Notes: generated by a model not told the origin, from the letters alone. A DNA stretch of 64,000 nt from Escherichia sp. MOD1-EC7003 (GCF_002965065.1 NZ_PTRE01000033.1:30250-94249), one strand, 5' to 3'. Counted from the stretch's first letter, positions 16,282-25,386 are shown. A program made the numbers and translations.

Positions 16282-17807
16282 GCACAAAATTTTATACCCT
16301 GCTGACGGATATTGGCGCGGCGAAACTTGCCAGCGCCGCCGCGCTCGGTGTGCCGTTAAAAATTACCCATATGGCGGTCGGCGATGGCGGCGGAACATTA
16401 CCAACGCCGGACGCAAAGCAGACTGCACTGGTAAATGAGAAACGCCGGGCTGCGCTGAATATGCTCTATATCGACCCGCAAAACAGCAGCCAGATTATTG
16501 CTGAACAGGTGATCCCTGAAAACGAGGGCGGTTGGTGGATACGTGAAGTGGGCCTGTTTGATGAATCCGGGGCATTGATTGCCGTGGGCAACTGCCCGGA
16601 AAGCTATAAGCCGCAACTGGCTGAAGGCAGCGGGCGCACCCAGACCGTGCGCATGGTGTTGATTACCAGCAGCACGGACAATATCACCCTGAAAATCGAC
16701 CCTGCCGTCGTGCTGGCAACCCGCAAGTATGTGGATGATAAGGTACTGGAGCTGAAGGTGTACGTGGATGATCAGATGGCAAAACATCTTGCAGCACCGG
16801 ACCCGCATTCACAGTATGCACCCAAAGAAAGTCCTACGTTTACCGGGACACCCAAAGCGCCAACGCCAGCGGCGGGGAATAATACCACGCAGGTTGCGAC
16901 CACCGCGTTTGTTCAGGCGGCACTGACGGCTCTTATTAATGGTGCGCCAGCCACGCTGGACACGCTGAAAGAAATTGCCGCAGCCATAAACAATGACCCG
17001 AAATTCAGTACCACCATTAACAATGCGCTGGCACTGAAAGCGCCGCTGTCGAGTCCGGCACTCACCGGAACGCCAACCGCACCGACTGCGGCACAGTCGG
17101 TCAACAATACACAGATTGCCACCACGGCATTTGTGAAATCGGCGATTGCGGCAATGGTGGGTTCTGCACCTGCGGCACTGGATACACTGAACGAACTGGC
17201 GGCGGCGCTGGGGAATGACCCGAACTTTGCCACGACAATGCTTAATGCACTGGCAGGTAAACAACCGCTGGACAATACGCTGACTAATTTGAGTGGAAAG
17301 GATGTTGCTGGTCTTCTCGCATACCTTGGTTTGGGAGAAGGTTCTGCATTACCTGTAGGAGTACCAGTTCCGTGGCCTTCAGCCACTCTGCCGACAGGCT
17401 GGTTGAAATGCAATGGCGCTGCCTTTGATAAGGTTAAATATCCCCGTCTTGCTACAGCATATCCATCAGGGAAACTACCTGATCTCCGTGGTGAGTTTAT
17501 TCGTGGCTGGGATGACGGACGAGGCGTTGATGCTGGACGTGCTTTATTGAGCATTCAGACTGGGATGCTGGAAAAACATCGCCATATTGTTGTTGCCAAC
17601 GATGGGTATGATTCAAAAGAGGAATGGGAACTGGCGACAATCTTCAGAAGAGCATACACGCAAGGCCGGGGGCTTGATGCTGCTGATGTCGGAGGGACTC
17701 TGATTCCATCACCAACGCTACATACACGAGGGAGTATTGGTAACACAGGTGGAAGCGAAACCCGTCCGCGAAATATTGCATTTAACTTTATCGTGAGGGC
17801 TGCATAA
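16278..17807 (+). CDS. H: Tail fibre protein gpH
   Basis: A 509-residue fibre. The N-terminal 150 residues match the P2 gpH baseplate-binding domain. Two tandem shaft repeats follow (about residues 185-255 and 258-335), each with a SPxxTGTPxAPTP start and a VATTAFV core. The C-terminal receptor-binding part, from about residue 350, contains the GVPVPWPSATLPTGWLKCNG collar-type motif found in many invertible enterobacterial fibres and ends GNTGGSETRPRNIAFNFIVRAA. It is shorter than P2 gpH (669 aa) because the tip is different. A DNA-inversion crossover site lies at the junction (17314-17339). Confidence 0.93.
   Translation: MSTKFYTLLTDIGAAKLASAAALGVPLKITHMAVGDGGGTLPTPDAKQTALVNEKRRAALNMLYIDPQNSSQIIAEQVIPENEGGWWIREVGLFDESGALIAVGNCPESYKPQLAEGSGRTQTVRMVLITSSTDNITLKIDPAVVLATRKYVDDKVLELKVYVDDQMAKHLAAPDPHSQYAPKESPTFTGTPKAPTPAAGNNTTQVATTAFVQAALTALINGAPATLDTLKEIAAAINNDPKFSTTINNALALKAPLSSPALTGTPTAPTAAQSVNNTQIATTAFVKSAIAAMVGSAPAALDTLNELAAALGNDPNFATTMLNALAGKQPLDNTLTNLSGKDVAGLLAYLGLGEGSALPVGVPVPWPSATLPTGWLKCNGAAFDKVKYPRLATAYPSGKLPDLRGEFIRGWDDGRGVDAGRALLSIQTGMLEKHRHIVVANDGYDSKEEWELATIFRRAYTQGRGLDAADVGGTLIPSPTLHTRGSIGNTGGSETRPRNIAFNFIVRAA
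17314..17339. other. DNA-inversion crossover (dix/gix-like) site within H
   Basis: A 26-bp imperfect palindrome has half-sites TTCTCGCATACC and GGTTTGGGAGAA around a central TT dinucleotide. The right half reads TTCTCCCAAACC on the other strand, differing from the left at two of twelve positions. The size, two-base centre and AAACC/GGTTT core match hix, gix and pix sites of the Hin/Gin/Pin invertases. It lies exactly where the constant and variable fibre parts join. I find no second copy in the window. Confidence 0.65.
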
Positions 17808-18409
17808 TGGATAACGCTGTATTAAATAGCGAGCTTATTGCCACGAAGGCGGGGAATATTACTGTCTATAACTATGATGGAGAAACACGGGAATATATTT
17901 CCACTTCAAATGAATATCTTGCCGTTGGTGTCGGTATCCCGGCATATTCCTGTTTAGATGCTCCTGGCACATATAAGGCTGGTTATGCAATCTGCCGTTC
18001 AGTAGATTTAAACTCATGGGAATATATGCCAGACCATCGCGGTGAAATTATCTATAGCACCGAAACAGGAGAAGCAAAAGAAATCACGGTGCCGGGTAAT
18101 TATCCTGAAAATACAACCACTATCGCCCCGTTAACGCCATACGATAAATGGGATGGTGAGAAATGGGTGACGGATACCGAGGCACAGCATAGCGCCGCAG
18201 TAGACGCAGCAGAAGCACAGCGTCAGTCACTGATTGATGCTGCAATGGCTTCCATTAGTCTGATTCAGTTGAAATTGCAGGCCGGGCGGAAGCTGATGCA
18301 GGCAGAGACCACCCGACTTAACACTGTGCTGGATTACATCGATGCGGTGACGACAACGGATACCAGCACTGCGCCGGATGTCATCTGGCCTGAACTGTCG
18401 GAGGCGTAG
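17807..18409 (+). CDS. G: Tail fibre assembly chaperone gpG (Tfa family)
   Basis: A 200-residue caudoviral tail-fibre assembly protein. The C-terminal domain ends in the Tfa signature LNTVLDYIDAVTTTDTSTAPDVIWP. It folds and trimerises the gpH tip and is matched to that tip, so H and G vary together. It starts at the H stop (ATAATGG) and is the last gene of the V operon. Confidence 0.9.
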   Translation: MDNAVLNSELIATKAGNITVYNYDGETREYISTSNEYLAVGVGIPAYSCLDAPGTYKAGYAICRSVDLNSWEYMPDHRGEIIYSTETGEAKEITVPGNYPENTTTIAPLTPYDKWDGEKWVTDTEAQHSAAVDAAEAQRQSLIDAAMASISLIQLKLQAGRKLMQAETTRLNTVLDYIDAVTTTDTSTAPDVIWPELSEA

Positions 18410-18410
18410 G

Positions 18411-18612
18411 TCATTCAATATCTGGAGCACGGGGTGTATCGACCAGTTCTAGTGCATCCAGATAACTCACCCACGAATTATATTGTTCCAGTTCGCCACC
18501 TTTCAGGCGATAAATAGCTGCTTTATCAGACCATTGCTTACTGTTTATAAACTCGTTAGCCTAGTCTATTCGCAGTTGTTTCTCTGCTTCGGTAGCAACC
18601 ACAATCTCATAT
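18411..18612 (-). pseudogene. Inverted tail-fibre assembly (tfa') remnant
   Basis: On the minus strand this region reads as the C-terminal ~65 residues of a second Tfa protein: EAEKQLRID, an in-frame TAG, then ANEFINSKQWSDKAAIYRLKG and a YLDALELVDT-x-RAPDIE end. The frame lacks an N-terminus and is interrupted by a stop. It abuts the end of gpG tail to tail. This is how U and U' sit in the Mu/P1 G segment, so it is the relic of the alternative fibre cassette. Confidence 0.8.
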
Positions 18613-18682
18613 AAATTAAACTAATAAGTTTTTATTAAAAGTAAGATAGATGCCACCATTTTATATAAATGGTGGTTCGCAG

Positions 18683-19555
18683 TTAACTAGCATGTAATAA
18701 GTTGAACAGGTTTTTAGTTACTTCGTTTTTAGTACTAAAAAACATATCTTTAAGGTCCGGTAATGCAAAGGCAGCATTTTGGTCATTCGGTACAACAATA
18801 GGAGGCTCATATCCGTTGTCATACATTTTCTTTAAAGCGGCTACTATTTTTGTCTGATTTTGACTGAATTCTTTCATGTCAATAAAAATTTCTCCAGATA
18901 GGGTCCCATCATCTTCACGTAGTATCGCTGGTTTGACACGACATATCTGATCCATTTCTCCAGTAGAAAAACCGGCAATCGCTGCATTAAATAACAAAGA
19001 TGAAGTAGCCCATTTTTCATATAGTTTTTTGATAGCCATGCTTCTGATTTTTTTATCGTTGATATATCCAATGCCACTGGCCAAAACTTCGGTTAATGGA
19101 TTTTCCCCGCGAGTTACTCCAGACCAATAGTTGTGCATCCAGGGCGCATTTTGCTCAAGCGGAGAGCCGAGATAATCAGTGATCCACTCTGAGTCCACCT
19201 CTGTAAAGTTCAAACCATGAAAATCAATTTCTGCAATAGTGTTTTTATAGTTTTGATTTAAACCCAAACGGTCAATTGCTATTTCAGCCATTTCTTTTGT
19301 TTTGAATAGATATATTCCGGTTAGGCGGGAAACTTTATCTCTGAAATTGTCTGAGCGTACCTTTTCAAGAGCTAACTCATTTTGTAATTTTTCATTGTGA
19401 TTATCTGATAAGTATTTTCTTACTAGATTGTAGAACCAAATAGATACTCCAAACTCACTTTTATAACAGATTGATTCAATTCTTCCTATTGCAACCTCCC
19501 AGGCAACAATTGGATTGTTTAAATTTAAGTAAGCATATAGTTTTCTCTGTTCCAT
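18683..19555 (-). CDS. Uncharacterised accessory protein in the P2 Z/fun position
   Basis: A 290-residue, soluble protein, AT-rich and opposite in strand to the late genes, so it is probably expressed in the lysogen from its own promoter. I do not recognise it with certainty. The segment LEKVRSDNFRDKVSRLTGIYLFKTKEMAE (about 69-97), followed by IAEIDFHGLNFTEVDSEWITDYLG and an acidic WSGVTRGENPLTEVLASG block, resembles the E/R-PSR-phi layout of DUF2441/ART-like folds; that is a weak inference. The P2 gene at this site, fun(Z), blocks phage T5, and this spot often carries anti-phage genes. It replaced the alternative fibre cassette. Confidence 0.6.
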   Translation of the reverse strand: MEQRKLYAYLNLNNPIVAWEVAIGRIESICYKSEFGVSIWFYNLVRKYLSDNHNEKLQNELALEKVRSDNFRDKVSRLTGIYLFKTKEMAEIAIDRLGLNQNYKNTIAEIDFHGLNFTEVDSEWITDYLGSPLEQNAPWMHNYWSGVTRGENPLTEVLASGIGYINDKKIRSMAIKKLYEKWATSSLLFNAAIAGFSTGEMDQICRVKPAILREDDGTLSGEIFIDMKEFSQNQTKIVAALKKMYDNGYEPPIVVPNDQNAAFALPDLKDMFFSTKNEVTKNLFNLLHAS

Positions 19556-19692
19556 TTTTATTTTCCTTATAGATGCTATGAAGGTTATTATTACATAAAT
19601 GTTCGATAAATGTTTTTAAGTTTTAACTTCGTTTCGGTGCCAATAAATATACATTACAAGTGAAATTTATCAAGGTAACAAAAGGAGAGCTA

Positions 19693-19985
19693 ATGCTAAT
19701 AGGCTATGTACTCCAATGGGCCGTTTCTTTTTTCATGTCATGGGTGCCCTGGCTGAAATGGAACGCGAACTGATAGTTGAACGTACCAGGGCGGGGCTTG
19801 CTGCAGCTCGCGCCAAAGGCAGAGTAGGTGGACGCCGTCCTAAGTTGACCATCGAACAGTGGGCACAGATTGGACGCTTACTCGAGGCCGGAGAATCAAG
19901 ACAGCGTATTGCACTGATTTTTGATGTGGGTGTTTCCACAATTTATAGAAAATTTCCGGCAAATAAGAGTAATGAATCTCCCTGA
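19693..19985 (+). pseudogene. DNA invertase (Gin/Pin family) with deleted catalytic domain
   Basis: The gene begins normally with a ribosome site (AAAGGAGA) and MLIGYV, the exact N-terminus of Gin/Pin/Cin. It then jumps to the sequence equivalent to Gin residue ~105 (MGRFFFHVMGALAEMERELIVERTRAGL), out of frame. About 290 bp are missing, including the catalytic serine and dimer-interface region. The C-terminal DNA-binding part (RRPKLTIEQWAQIGRLLEAGESRQRIALIFDVGVSTIYRKFP) is intact from 19716. No active recombinase can be made, so the tail-fibre switch is frozen. Confidence 0.88.
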
Positions 19986-20033
19986 ATCAGCATTATTTTG
20001 ATTATCCCTGCAAGTAGACAAATACCGTCATTT

Positions 20034-20051
20034 TGTGTGAATAACGGTACA
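20034..20051 (+). promoter_or_regulatory. Ogr-dependent late promoter site before FI (PF)
   Basis: TGTGTGAATAACGGTACA is TGT-N12-ACA, very similar to the O/P site (both TGTGTG...CGGTACA). It lies 77 bases before the FI start, as PF does in P2. Confidence 0.78.
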
Positions 20052-20127
20052 ACTGCGCTTAGCTGTTTGTCAGGCACAATCACTTCAACATAGGGCGAAG
20101 CCTAATCCAATCAGGAGGTTCGCCACT

Positions 20128-21300
20128 ATGGCTCAGGATTACCACCACGGGGTGCGCGTTGTTGAAGTCAACGAAGGCACCCGATCCATTACCACGGTGA
20201 GCACCGCCATCGTGGGCATGGTCTGCACGGGCGATGATGCCGATGCAAAAATGTTTCCTCTTAATAAACCCGTGCTGATCACTGATGTACTGACCGCCAG
20301 CGGTAAAGCGGGTGAGTCCGGCACGCTGGCCCGTTCGCTGGATGCCATCGCTGACCAGGCAAAACCCGTGACCGTTGTTGTGCGTGTGCCGCAGGGTGAA
20401 ACGGAAGAAGAAACCACGACTAATATTATCGGCGCAGTGACCGCTGAAGGTAAAAAAACAGGCATGAAAGCCCTGTTATCTGCCCAGACACAGCTCGGCG
20501 TTAAACCGCGCATTCTCGGCGTGCCAGGTCACGATAACAAAGCCGTTGCGACTGAGTTGCTGAGCGTGGCGCAAAGCCTGCGTGGGTTTGCTTACCTGTC
20601 AGCGTATGGCTGCAAGACGGTACAGGAGGCGATCACTTACCGTGAAAACTTCAGCCAGCGCGAAGGGATGCTGATCTGGCCTGACTTTACTGGCTGGGAC
20701 ACGGTGCTGAATGACGAAGCAACGGCATATGCCACCGCCCGTGCGCTCGGTCTGCGCGCCAAAATTGATGAGCAGACCGGGTGGCACAAGAGCCTGTCCA
20801 ACGTAGGCGTGAACGGTGTCACCGGAATTTCTGCTGATGTGTTCTGGGATCTGCAGGACCCGGCAACCGATGCAGGTCTGCTTAACCAGAACGACGTCAC
20901 CACCCTTATCCGCAAGGACGGTTTCCGCTTCTGGGGTTCCCGCTGTCTGAGTGATGATCCGCTCTTTGCCTTCGAAAACTACACCCGCACGGCGCAGGTG
21001 CTGACGGACACGATGGCAGAAGCGCACATGTGGGCGGTGGACAAACCGCTTAACCCGTCGCTGGCCCGCGACATTATCGAAGGTATCCGCGCCAAAATGC
21101 GCAGTCTGGTAAGCCAGGGCTATCTCATTGGTGGTGATTGCTGGCTGGATGAGTCGGTGAACGACAAAGACACGCTGAAAGCCGGAAAACTCACCATCGA
21201 CTATGACTACACGCCAGTGCCGCCACTTGAAAATCTGATGCTGCGCCAGCGCATCACCGATCAGTACCTGGTGAATTTCGCCAGCCAGGTCAGCGCGTAA
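20128..21300 (+). CDS. FI: Tail sheath protein gpFI
   Basis: A 390-residue contractile-sheath protein of the P2 FI family (P2 396 aa). The N-terminus [19 protein letters not shown] and the C-terminus [25 protein letters not shown] are diagnostic. It follows CAGGAGGTT. First gene of the FI-FII-E-T-U-D operon. Confidence 0.96.
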   Translation: MAQDYHHGVRVVEVNEGTRSITTVSTAIVGMVCTGDDADAKMFPLNKPVLITDVLTASGKAGESGTLARSLDAIADQAKPVTVVVRVPQGETEEETTTNIIGAVTAEGKKTGMKALLSAQTQLGVKPRILGVPGHDNKAVATELLSVAQSLRGFAYLSAYGCKTVQEAITYRENFSQREGMLIWPDFTGWDTVLNDEATAYATARALGLRAKIDEQTGWHKSLSNVGVNGVTGISADVFWDLQDPATDAGLLNQNDVTTLIRKDGFRFWGSRCLSDDPLFAFENYTRTAQVLTDTMAEAHMWAVDKPLNPSLARDIIEGIRAKMRSLVSQGYLIGGDCWLDESVNDKDTLKAGKLTIDYDYTPVPPLENLMLRQRITDQYLVNFASQVSA

Positions 21301-21309
21301 GGGGACAAC

Positions 21310-21825
21310 ATGGCTTTACCACGCAAATTAAAACACCTGAACCTGTTTAACGACGGGAACAACTGGCAGGGGATCGTTGAGTCGCTGACGCTGCCGAAAT
21401 TCACCCGCAAATATGAGAAGTATCGCGGCGGCGGAATGCCGGGTGCAGTGGATGTGGATCTGGGGCTTGATGACAGTGCGCTGGACACAGAATTTTCCAT
21501 TGGTGGTACTGAACTGCTGCTGTTTAAACAGATGGGCAAAGCCACGGTGGATGGCATCCAGCTGCGCTTTACCGGCTCTATCCAGCGTGACGATACCGGG
21601 GAAGTGCAGGCCGTGGAGCTTGTGGTGCGTGGACGTCACAAAGAAGTGGATTCCGGTGAGTGGAAGACGGGCGAAAGCAACACCACCAAAGTGACCAGTA
21701 CCAACAGCTACGCGAAGCTGACCATCAATGGTGAGGTGCTCTATGAAGTGGACCTCATCAACATGGTGGAAATTGTGGACGGTGTGGACCTGATGGAAGC
21801 GCACCGCAACGCCCTCGGCCTCTGA
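21310..21825 (+). CDS. FII: Tail tube protein gpFII
   Basis: A 171-residue P2 FII-type major tube protein. The sequence LPRKLKHLNLFNDGNNWQGIVESLTLPKFTRKYEKYRGGGMPG and the end NMVEIVDGVDLMEAHRNALGL match the family. It polymerises into the inner tube on which the sheath assembles. Confidence 0.96.
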   Translation: MALPRKLKHLNLFNDGNNWQGIVESLTLPKFTRKYEKYRGGGMPGAVDVDLGLDDSALDTEFSIGGTELLLFKQMGKATVDGIQLRFTGSIQRDDTGEVQAVELVVRGRHKEVDSGEWKTGESNTTKVTSTNSYAKLTINGEVLYEVDLINMVEIVDGVDLMEAHRNALGL

Positions 21826-21879
21826 TGTATCTGAACGGCGCGGGATTCCGCGCCAGAACCCAATTTACAGGACAACAAA

Positions 21880-22182
21880 ATGAGCGATAAGCAGACTGAA
21901 AAGACCATTCAACTGGATACCCCCATCAAGCGCGGAAAAACGGAAATCACCGAAATTGTGCTGCGTAAACCGCAGTCCGGTGCGCTGCGCGGTACACGCC
22001 TGCAGGCCATTATGGATATGGATGTGAATGCGATGATGACCGTGATCCCCCGCATCTCCAGTCCGGCACTGACTGCACAGGAAATTGCAGAGATGGACCC
22101 GGCAGATCTCACTGCCATGTCGGTTGAGGTTGTCATTTTTTTGTTGAAGAAGTCGGTGCTTGCCGGTTTACCGACAGCCTGA
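21880..22182 (+). CDS. E: Tail protein gpE (tape-measure chaperone, short form)
   Basis: A 100-residue P2 gpE homologue, the zero-frame product of the E/E' pair that assists assembly of the tape measure T (like lambda G and GT). The frameshift heptamer T TTT TTG lies at 22137-22143, near the end of the frame. Confidence 0.93.
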   Translation: MSDKQTEKTIQLDTPIKRGKTEITEIVLRKPQSGALRGTRLQAIMDMDVNAMMTVIPRISSPALTAQEIAEMDPADLTAMSVEVVIFLLKKSVLAGLPTA

Positions 22183-22316
22183 CGGTTGACGATCTGGTGG
22201 CTGATATCGCCACCATCTTTCACTGGCCGCCATCCGTTACTGACGTTATGCCGCTGACCGAAGTGCTGGAATGGCGGTATAAAGCGATTCAGAGAAGCGG
22301 GGCCAACGATGAGTGA
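21880..22316 (+). CDS. E': gpE+E' (programmed -1 frameshift extension)
   Basis: A -1 slip at T TTT TTG (22137-22143) fuses E to a second open frame. That frame continues with GTT GAA GAA GTC from 22143 and runs to TGA 22314-22316, giving a 145-residue E+E' protein (P2 about 142). The extension contains the conserved DSLTVDDLVADIATIFHWPP segment and ends in EWRYKAIQRSGANDE. The E' end overlaps the start of T. Conserved in all P2-like and most long-tailed phages. Confidence 0.88.
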
Positions 22317-25300
22317 TAATAACCTGCGGCTGCAGGTCATTCTTAATGCGGTTGACAAACTCACCCGCCCATTCCGTGCTGCACAGGCCAGTTCGAAAGA
22401 GCTGGCTGGCGCAATCAGAAACTCCCGTGACGCATTAAAGCAACTCAATCAGGCGGGTAACAGCCTGGAAAAATTTCGCAAGCTGCAGGCTGATAACAAG
22501 AAGTTAGGCGACAGGCTGAACTATGCCAGACAGAAGGCTAATTTGCTTAGCTCTGAGCTGGAGGCGATGGAACAACCATCACAACGGCACCTTGTGGCTT
22601 TAGGTCGGCAAACGCTGGCAGTCCAACGCCTGGAAGAACAGCAAAAATATTTGCAGAAGCAAACGGCGCTTGTGCGTGCAGAGCTGTACCGGGCGGGAAT
22701 TTCTGCGAAAGATGATGCGGGAGCAACCGCCCGTTTAGCCCGTGAAACATCACGTTATAACCAGGAATTGTCGAAACAGGAGGCGCGGCTGAAGCGACTG
22801 GGGGAAGCTCAGCGCAGGATGAATGCAGCACGTGCCAGTTATGCCCGTTCGCTGGAGGTGCGCGATCGTATTGCAGGTGCCGGAGCCACCACCACGGCTG
22901 CAGGGCTGGCAATGGGCGCACCAGTGATGGCGGCAGTAAAAAGCTATACCAGCATGGAAGATGCCATGAAAGGTGTGGCAAAGCAGGTCAATGGTCTGCG
23001 TGACGATAATGGCAACCGCACTGCACGTTTTTATGAAATGCAGGATGCCATCAAGGCTGCCAGCGAACAGTTGCCGATGGAAAACGGTGCGGTGGATTTC
23101 GCTGCACTGGTTGAAGGTGGTGCGCGCATGAACGTCGCAAACCCTGACGACAGCTGGGAAGACCAGAAACGTGACCTGCTGGCCTTCGCCAGTACGGCAG
23201 CAAAGGCGGCAACAGCCTTTGAGCTGCCAGCGGATGAACTGTCAGAAAGTCTGGGGAAAATCGCCCAGCTCTACAAAATCCCTACCCGCAATATTGAACA
23301 GCTCGGTGATGCGCTGAACTATCTGGATGATAACGCCATGTCGAAAGGGGCAGATATCATTGATGTCATGCAACGCCTGGGTGGTGTGGCTGATCGTCTG
23401 GATTATCGTAAAGCGGCGGCGCTGGGTTCCACCTTCCTGACACTGGGCGCTGCGCCAGAGGTTGCAGCCAGTGCAGCAAACGCGATGGTGCGTGAATTGT
23501 CCATTGCCACCATGCAAAGCAAGAGTTTCTTTGAAGGGATGAATCTGCTGAAACTCAATCCTGAAGTGATTGAAAAGCAGATGACGAAGGATGCGATGGG
23601 AACCATCCAGCGCGTGCTGGAGAAGGTGAACGCACTGCCGCAGGACAAGCGTCTGTCTGCCATGACCATGTTGTTTGGTAAAGAGTTTGGTGATGACGCG
23701 GCGAAACTGGCAAACAACCTGCCGGAACTGCAGCGCCAGCTAAAACTGACAGCGGGCAATGATGCGCTCGGCTCCATGCAGAAAGAATCCGACATTAACA
23801 AGGACTCACTTTCTGCGCAGTGGTTGCTGGTTAAAACCGGAGCGCAGAACACCTTCAGCAGCCTGGGCGAAACGCTGCGCCAGCCGCTGATGGATATTCT
23901 GTACATGGTGAAAAGCGTCACGGGAGCGTCGCGTCGTTGGGTGGAAGCTAACCCGGAACTGACGGGCACACTGATGAAAGTAGCCGCTGTGGTGGCTGCC
24001 GTTACCGTGGGCCTCGGCACCTTAGCGGTGGCGCTGGCTGCAGTGCTGGGGCCGCTGGCAGTCATCCGTCTGGGGTTCTCTGTGCTGGGTATCAAAACGT
24101 TACCTTCCGTTACGGCAGCAGTAACCCGAACCAGCAGCGCGTTGTCCTGGCTGGCTGGCGCACCACTGGCACTGCTGCGACGCGGGCTTGCTTCATCGGG
24201 CAACGCTGCGGGTTTACTTACTGCGCCGTTGTCGTCTTTGCGCCGCACGGCATCACTGACGGGAAATGTCCTGAAAACTGTAGCAGGTGCGCCGGTTGCA
24301 CTTTTGCGGTCTGGATTATCCGGTTTACGTGCAGTTGCTGTGATGTTTATGAATCCACTGGCAGCACTACGCGGCGGGTTTGCTGCCGCAGGCGCGGTGC
24401 TGCGTGTGCTGGCATCCGGTTCGCTGGCGATGCTGCGCGTTGCCCTGTATGCCGTATCAGGTCTGTTAGGTGCTTTGCTCAGTCCGATAGGTCTTGTGGT
24501 TACTGCACTGGCGGGTGTGGCGCTGGTTGTCTGGAAATACTGGCAACCCATCACCGCATTTCTCGGTGGCGTGGTGGAAGGATTCAAAGCAGCGGCTGGT
24601 CCCATCAGTGCCGCATTCGAACCACTTAAGCCTGTGTTCCAGTGGATTGGAGACAAAGTGCAGGCGCTGTGGGGCTGGTTTACTGACCTGCTGACGCCTG
24701 TTAAGTCGACCTCTGCCGAACTGCAGAGTGCAGCGGCAATGGGGCGACGATTCGGGGAGGCACTGGCGGAAGGGCTGAATATGGTCATGCATCCGCTGGA
24801 CTCGCTGAAATCCGGCGTTTCCTGGTTGCTGGAGAAACTCGGCATTGTCAGTAAAGAGGCTGCAAAAGCGAAACTGCCGGAAAGCGTGACGCGTCAGCAA
24901 CCTGCGACGGTGAATGCAGACGGTAAAGTGATGATGCCATCGGGTGGTTTTCCGTCATGGGGATATGGCTTTGCGGGGATGTATGACAGCGGCGGGTATA
25001 TCCCGCGCGGGCAGTTCGGCATTGTCGGTGAAAACGGGCCTGAAATTGTTAACGGTCCGGCAAACGTGACCAGCCGGAGAAATACAGCTGCACTGGCTGC
25101 GGTTGTTGCCGGAATGATGGGTGTTGCTGCCGCGCCAGCAGAGCTTCCACCGTTGCACCCTTTGGCACTTCCCGCGAAAGGCGGTGAAGCGATGGTGAGT
25201 CGCGCAGCTGCTGTGCCGCCCGTTCACCGGATTGAGGCACCGACGCAGATCATCATCCAGACGCAGCCAGGACAAAGTGCGCAGGATATTGCGCGGGAGG

Positions 25301-25386
25301 TGGCACGCCAGCTTGATGAACGTGAACGCAGACTGAAGGCAAAGGCCAGGAGTAACTACAGCGATCAGGGGGGATACGACGCATGA
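22309..25386 (+). CDS. T: Tape measure protein gpT
   Basis: A 1025-residue tail length protein, clearly longer than P2 gpT (815 aa). Residues about 20-190 are coiled coil, about 280-480 is the phage_tape_measure helical domain, and about 540-760 is a membrane-active Ala/Leu-rich region. Within it, short repeats of the form GAPxALLRxGL recur (nucleotides about 24,150-24,480). The C-terminal FGIVGENGPEIVNGPANVTSR motif is typical. The extra length predicts a longer tail or an inserted module. Confidence 0.94.
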   Translation: MSDNNLRLQVILNAVDKLTRPFRAAQASSKELAGAIRNSRDALKQLNQAGNSLEKFRKLQADNKKLGDRLNYARQKANLLSSELEAMEQPSQRHLVALGRQTLAVQRLEEQQKYLQKQTALVRAELYRAGISAKDDAGATARLARETSRYNQELSKQEARLKRLGEAQRRMNAARASYARSLEVRDRIAGAGATTTAAGLAMGAPVMAAVKSYTSMEDAMKGVAKQVNGLRDDNGNRTARFYEMQDAIKAASEQLPMENGAVDFAALVEGGARMNVANPDDSWEDQKRDLLAFASTAAKAATAFELPADELSESLGKIAQLYKIPTRNIEQLGDALNYLDDNAMSKGADIIDVMQRLGGVADRLDYRKAAALGSTFLTLGAAPEVAASAANAMVRELSIATMQSKSFFEGMNLLKLNPEVIEKQMTKDAMGTIQRVLEKVNALPQDKRLSAMTMLFGKEFGDDAAKLANNLPELQRQLKLTAGNDALGSMQKESDINKDSLSAQWLLVKTGAQNTFSSLGETLRQPLMDILYMVKSVTGASRRWVEANPELTGTLMKVAAVVAAVTVGLGTLAVALAAVLGPLAVIRLGFSVLGIKTLPSVTAAVTRTSSALSWLAGAPLALLRRGLASSGNAAGLLTAPLSSLRRTASLTGNVLKTVAGAPVALLRSGLSGLRAVAVMFMNPLAALRGGFAAAGAVLRVLASGSLAMLRVALYAVSGLLGALLSPIGLVVTALAGVALVVWKYWQPITAFLGGVVEGFKAAAGPISAAFEPLKPVFQWIGDKVQALWGWFTDLLTPVKSTSAELQSAAAMGRRFGEALAEGLNMVMHPLDSLKSGVSWLLEKLGIVSKEAAKAKLPESVTRQQPATVNADGKVMMPSGGFPSWGYGFAGMYDSGGYIPRGQFGIVGENGPEIVNGPANVTSRRNTAALAAVVAGMMGVAAAPAELPPLHPLALPAKGGEAMVSRAAAVPPVHRIEAPTQIIIQTQPGQSAQDIAREVARQLDERERRLKAKARSNYSDQGGYDA

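Noticed and set aside
19556..19692. Second invertase crossover site near the invertase start
   Set aside because: TTTATCAAGGTAACA has only a loose resemblance to a half-site; no 26-bp palindrome with a two-base centre could be found.
23403..24845. 480-codon open frame antisense to the tape measure gene
   Set aside because: Long antisense frames are expected opposite Ala/Leu/Ser-rich GC-rich genes. Protein is low-complexity (Ser/Ala/Pro) and has no start signal.
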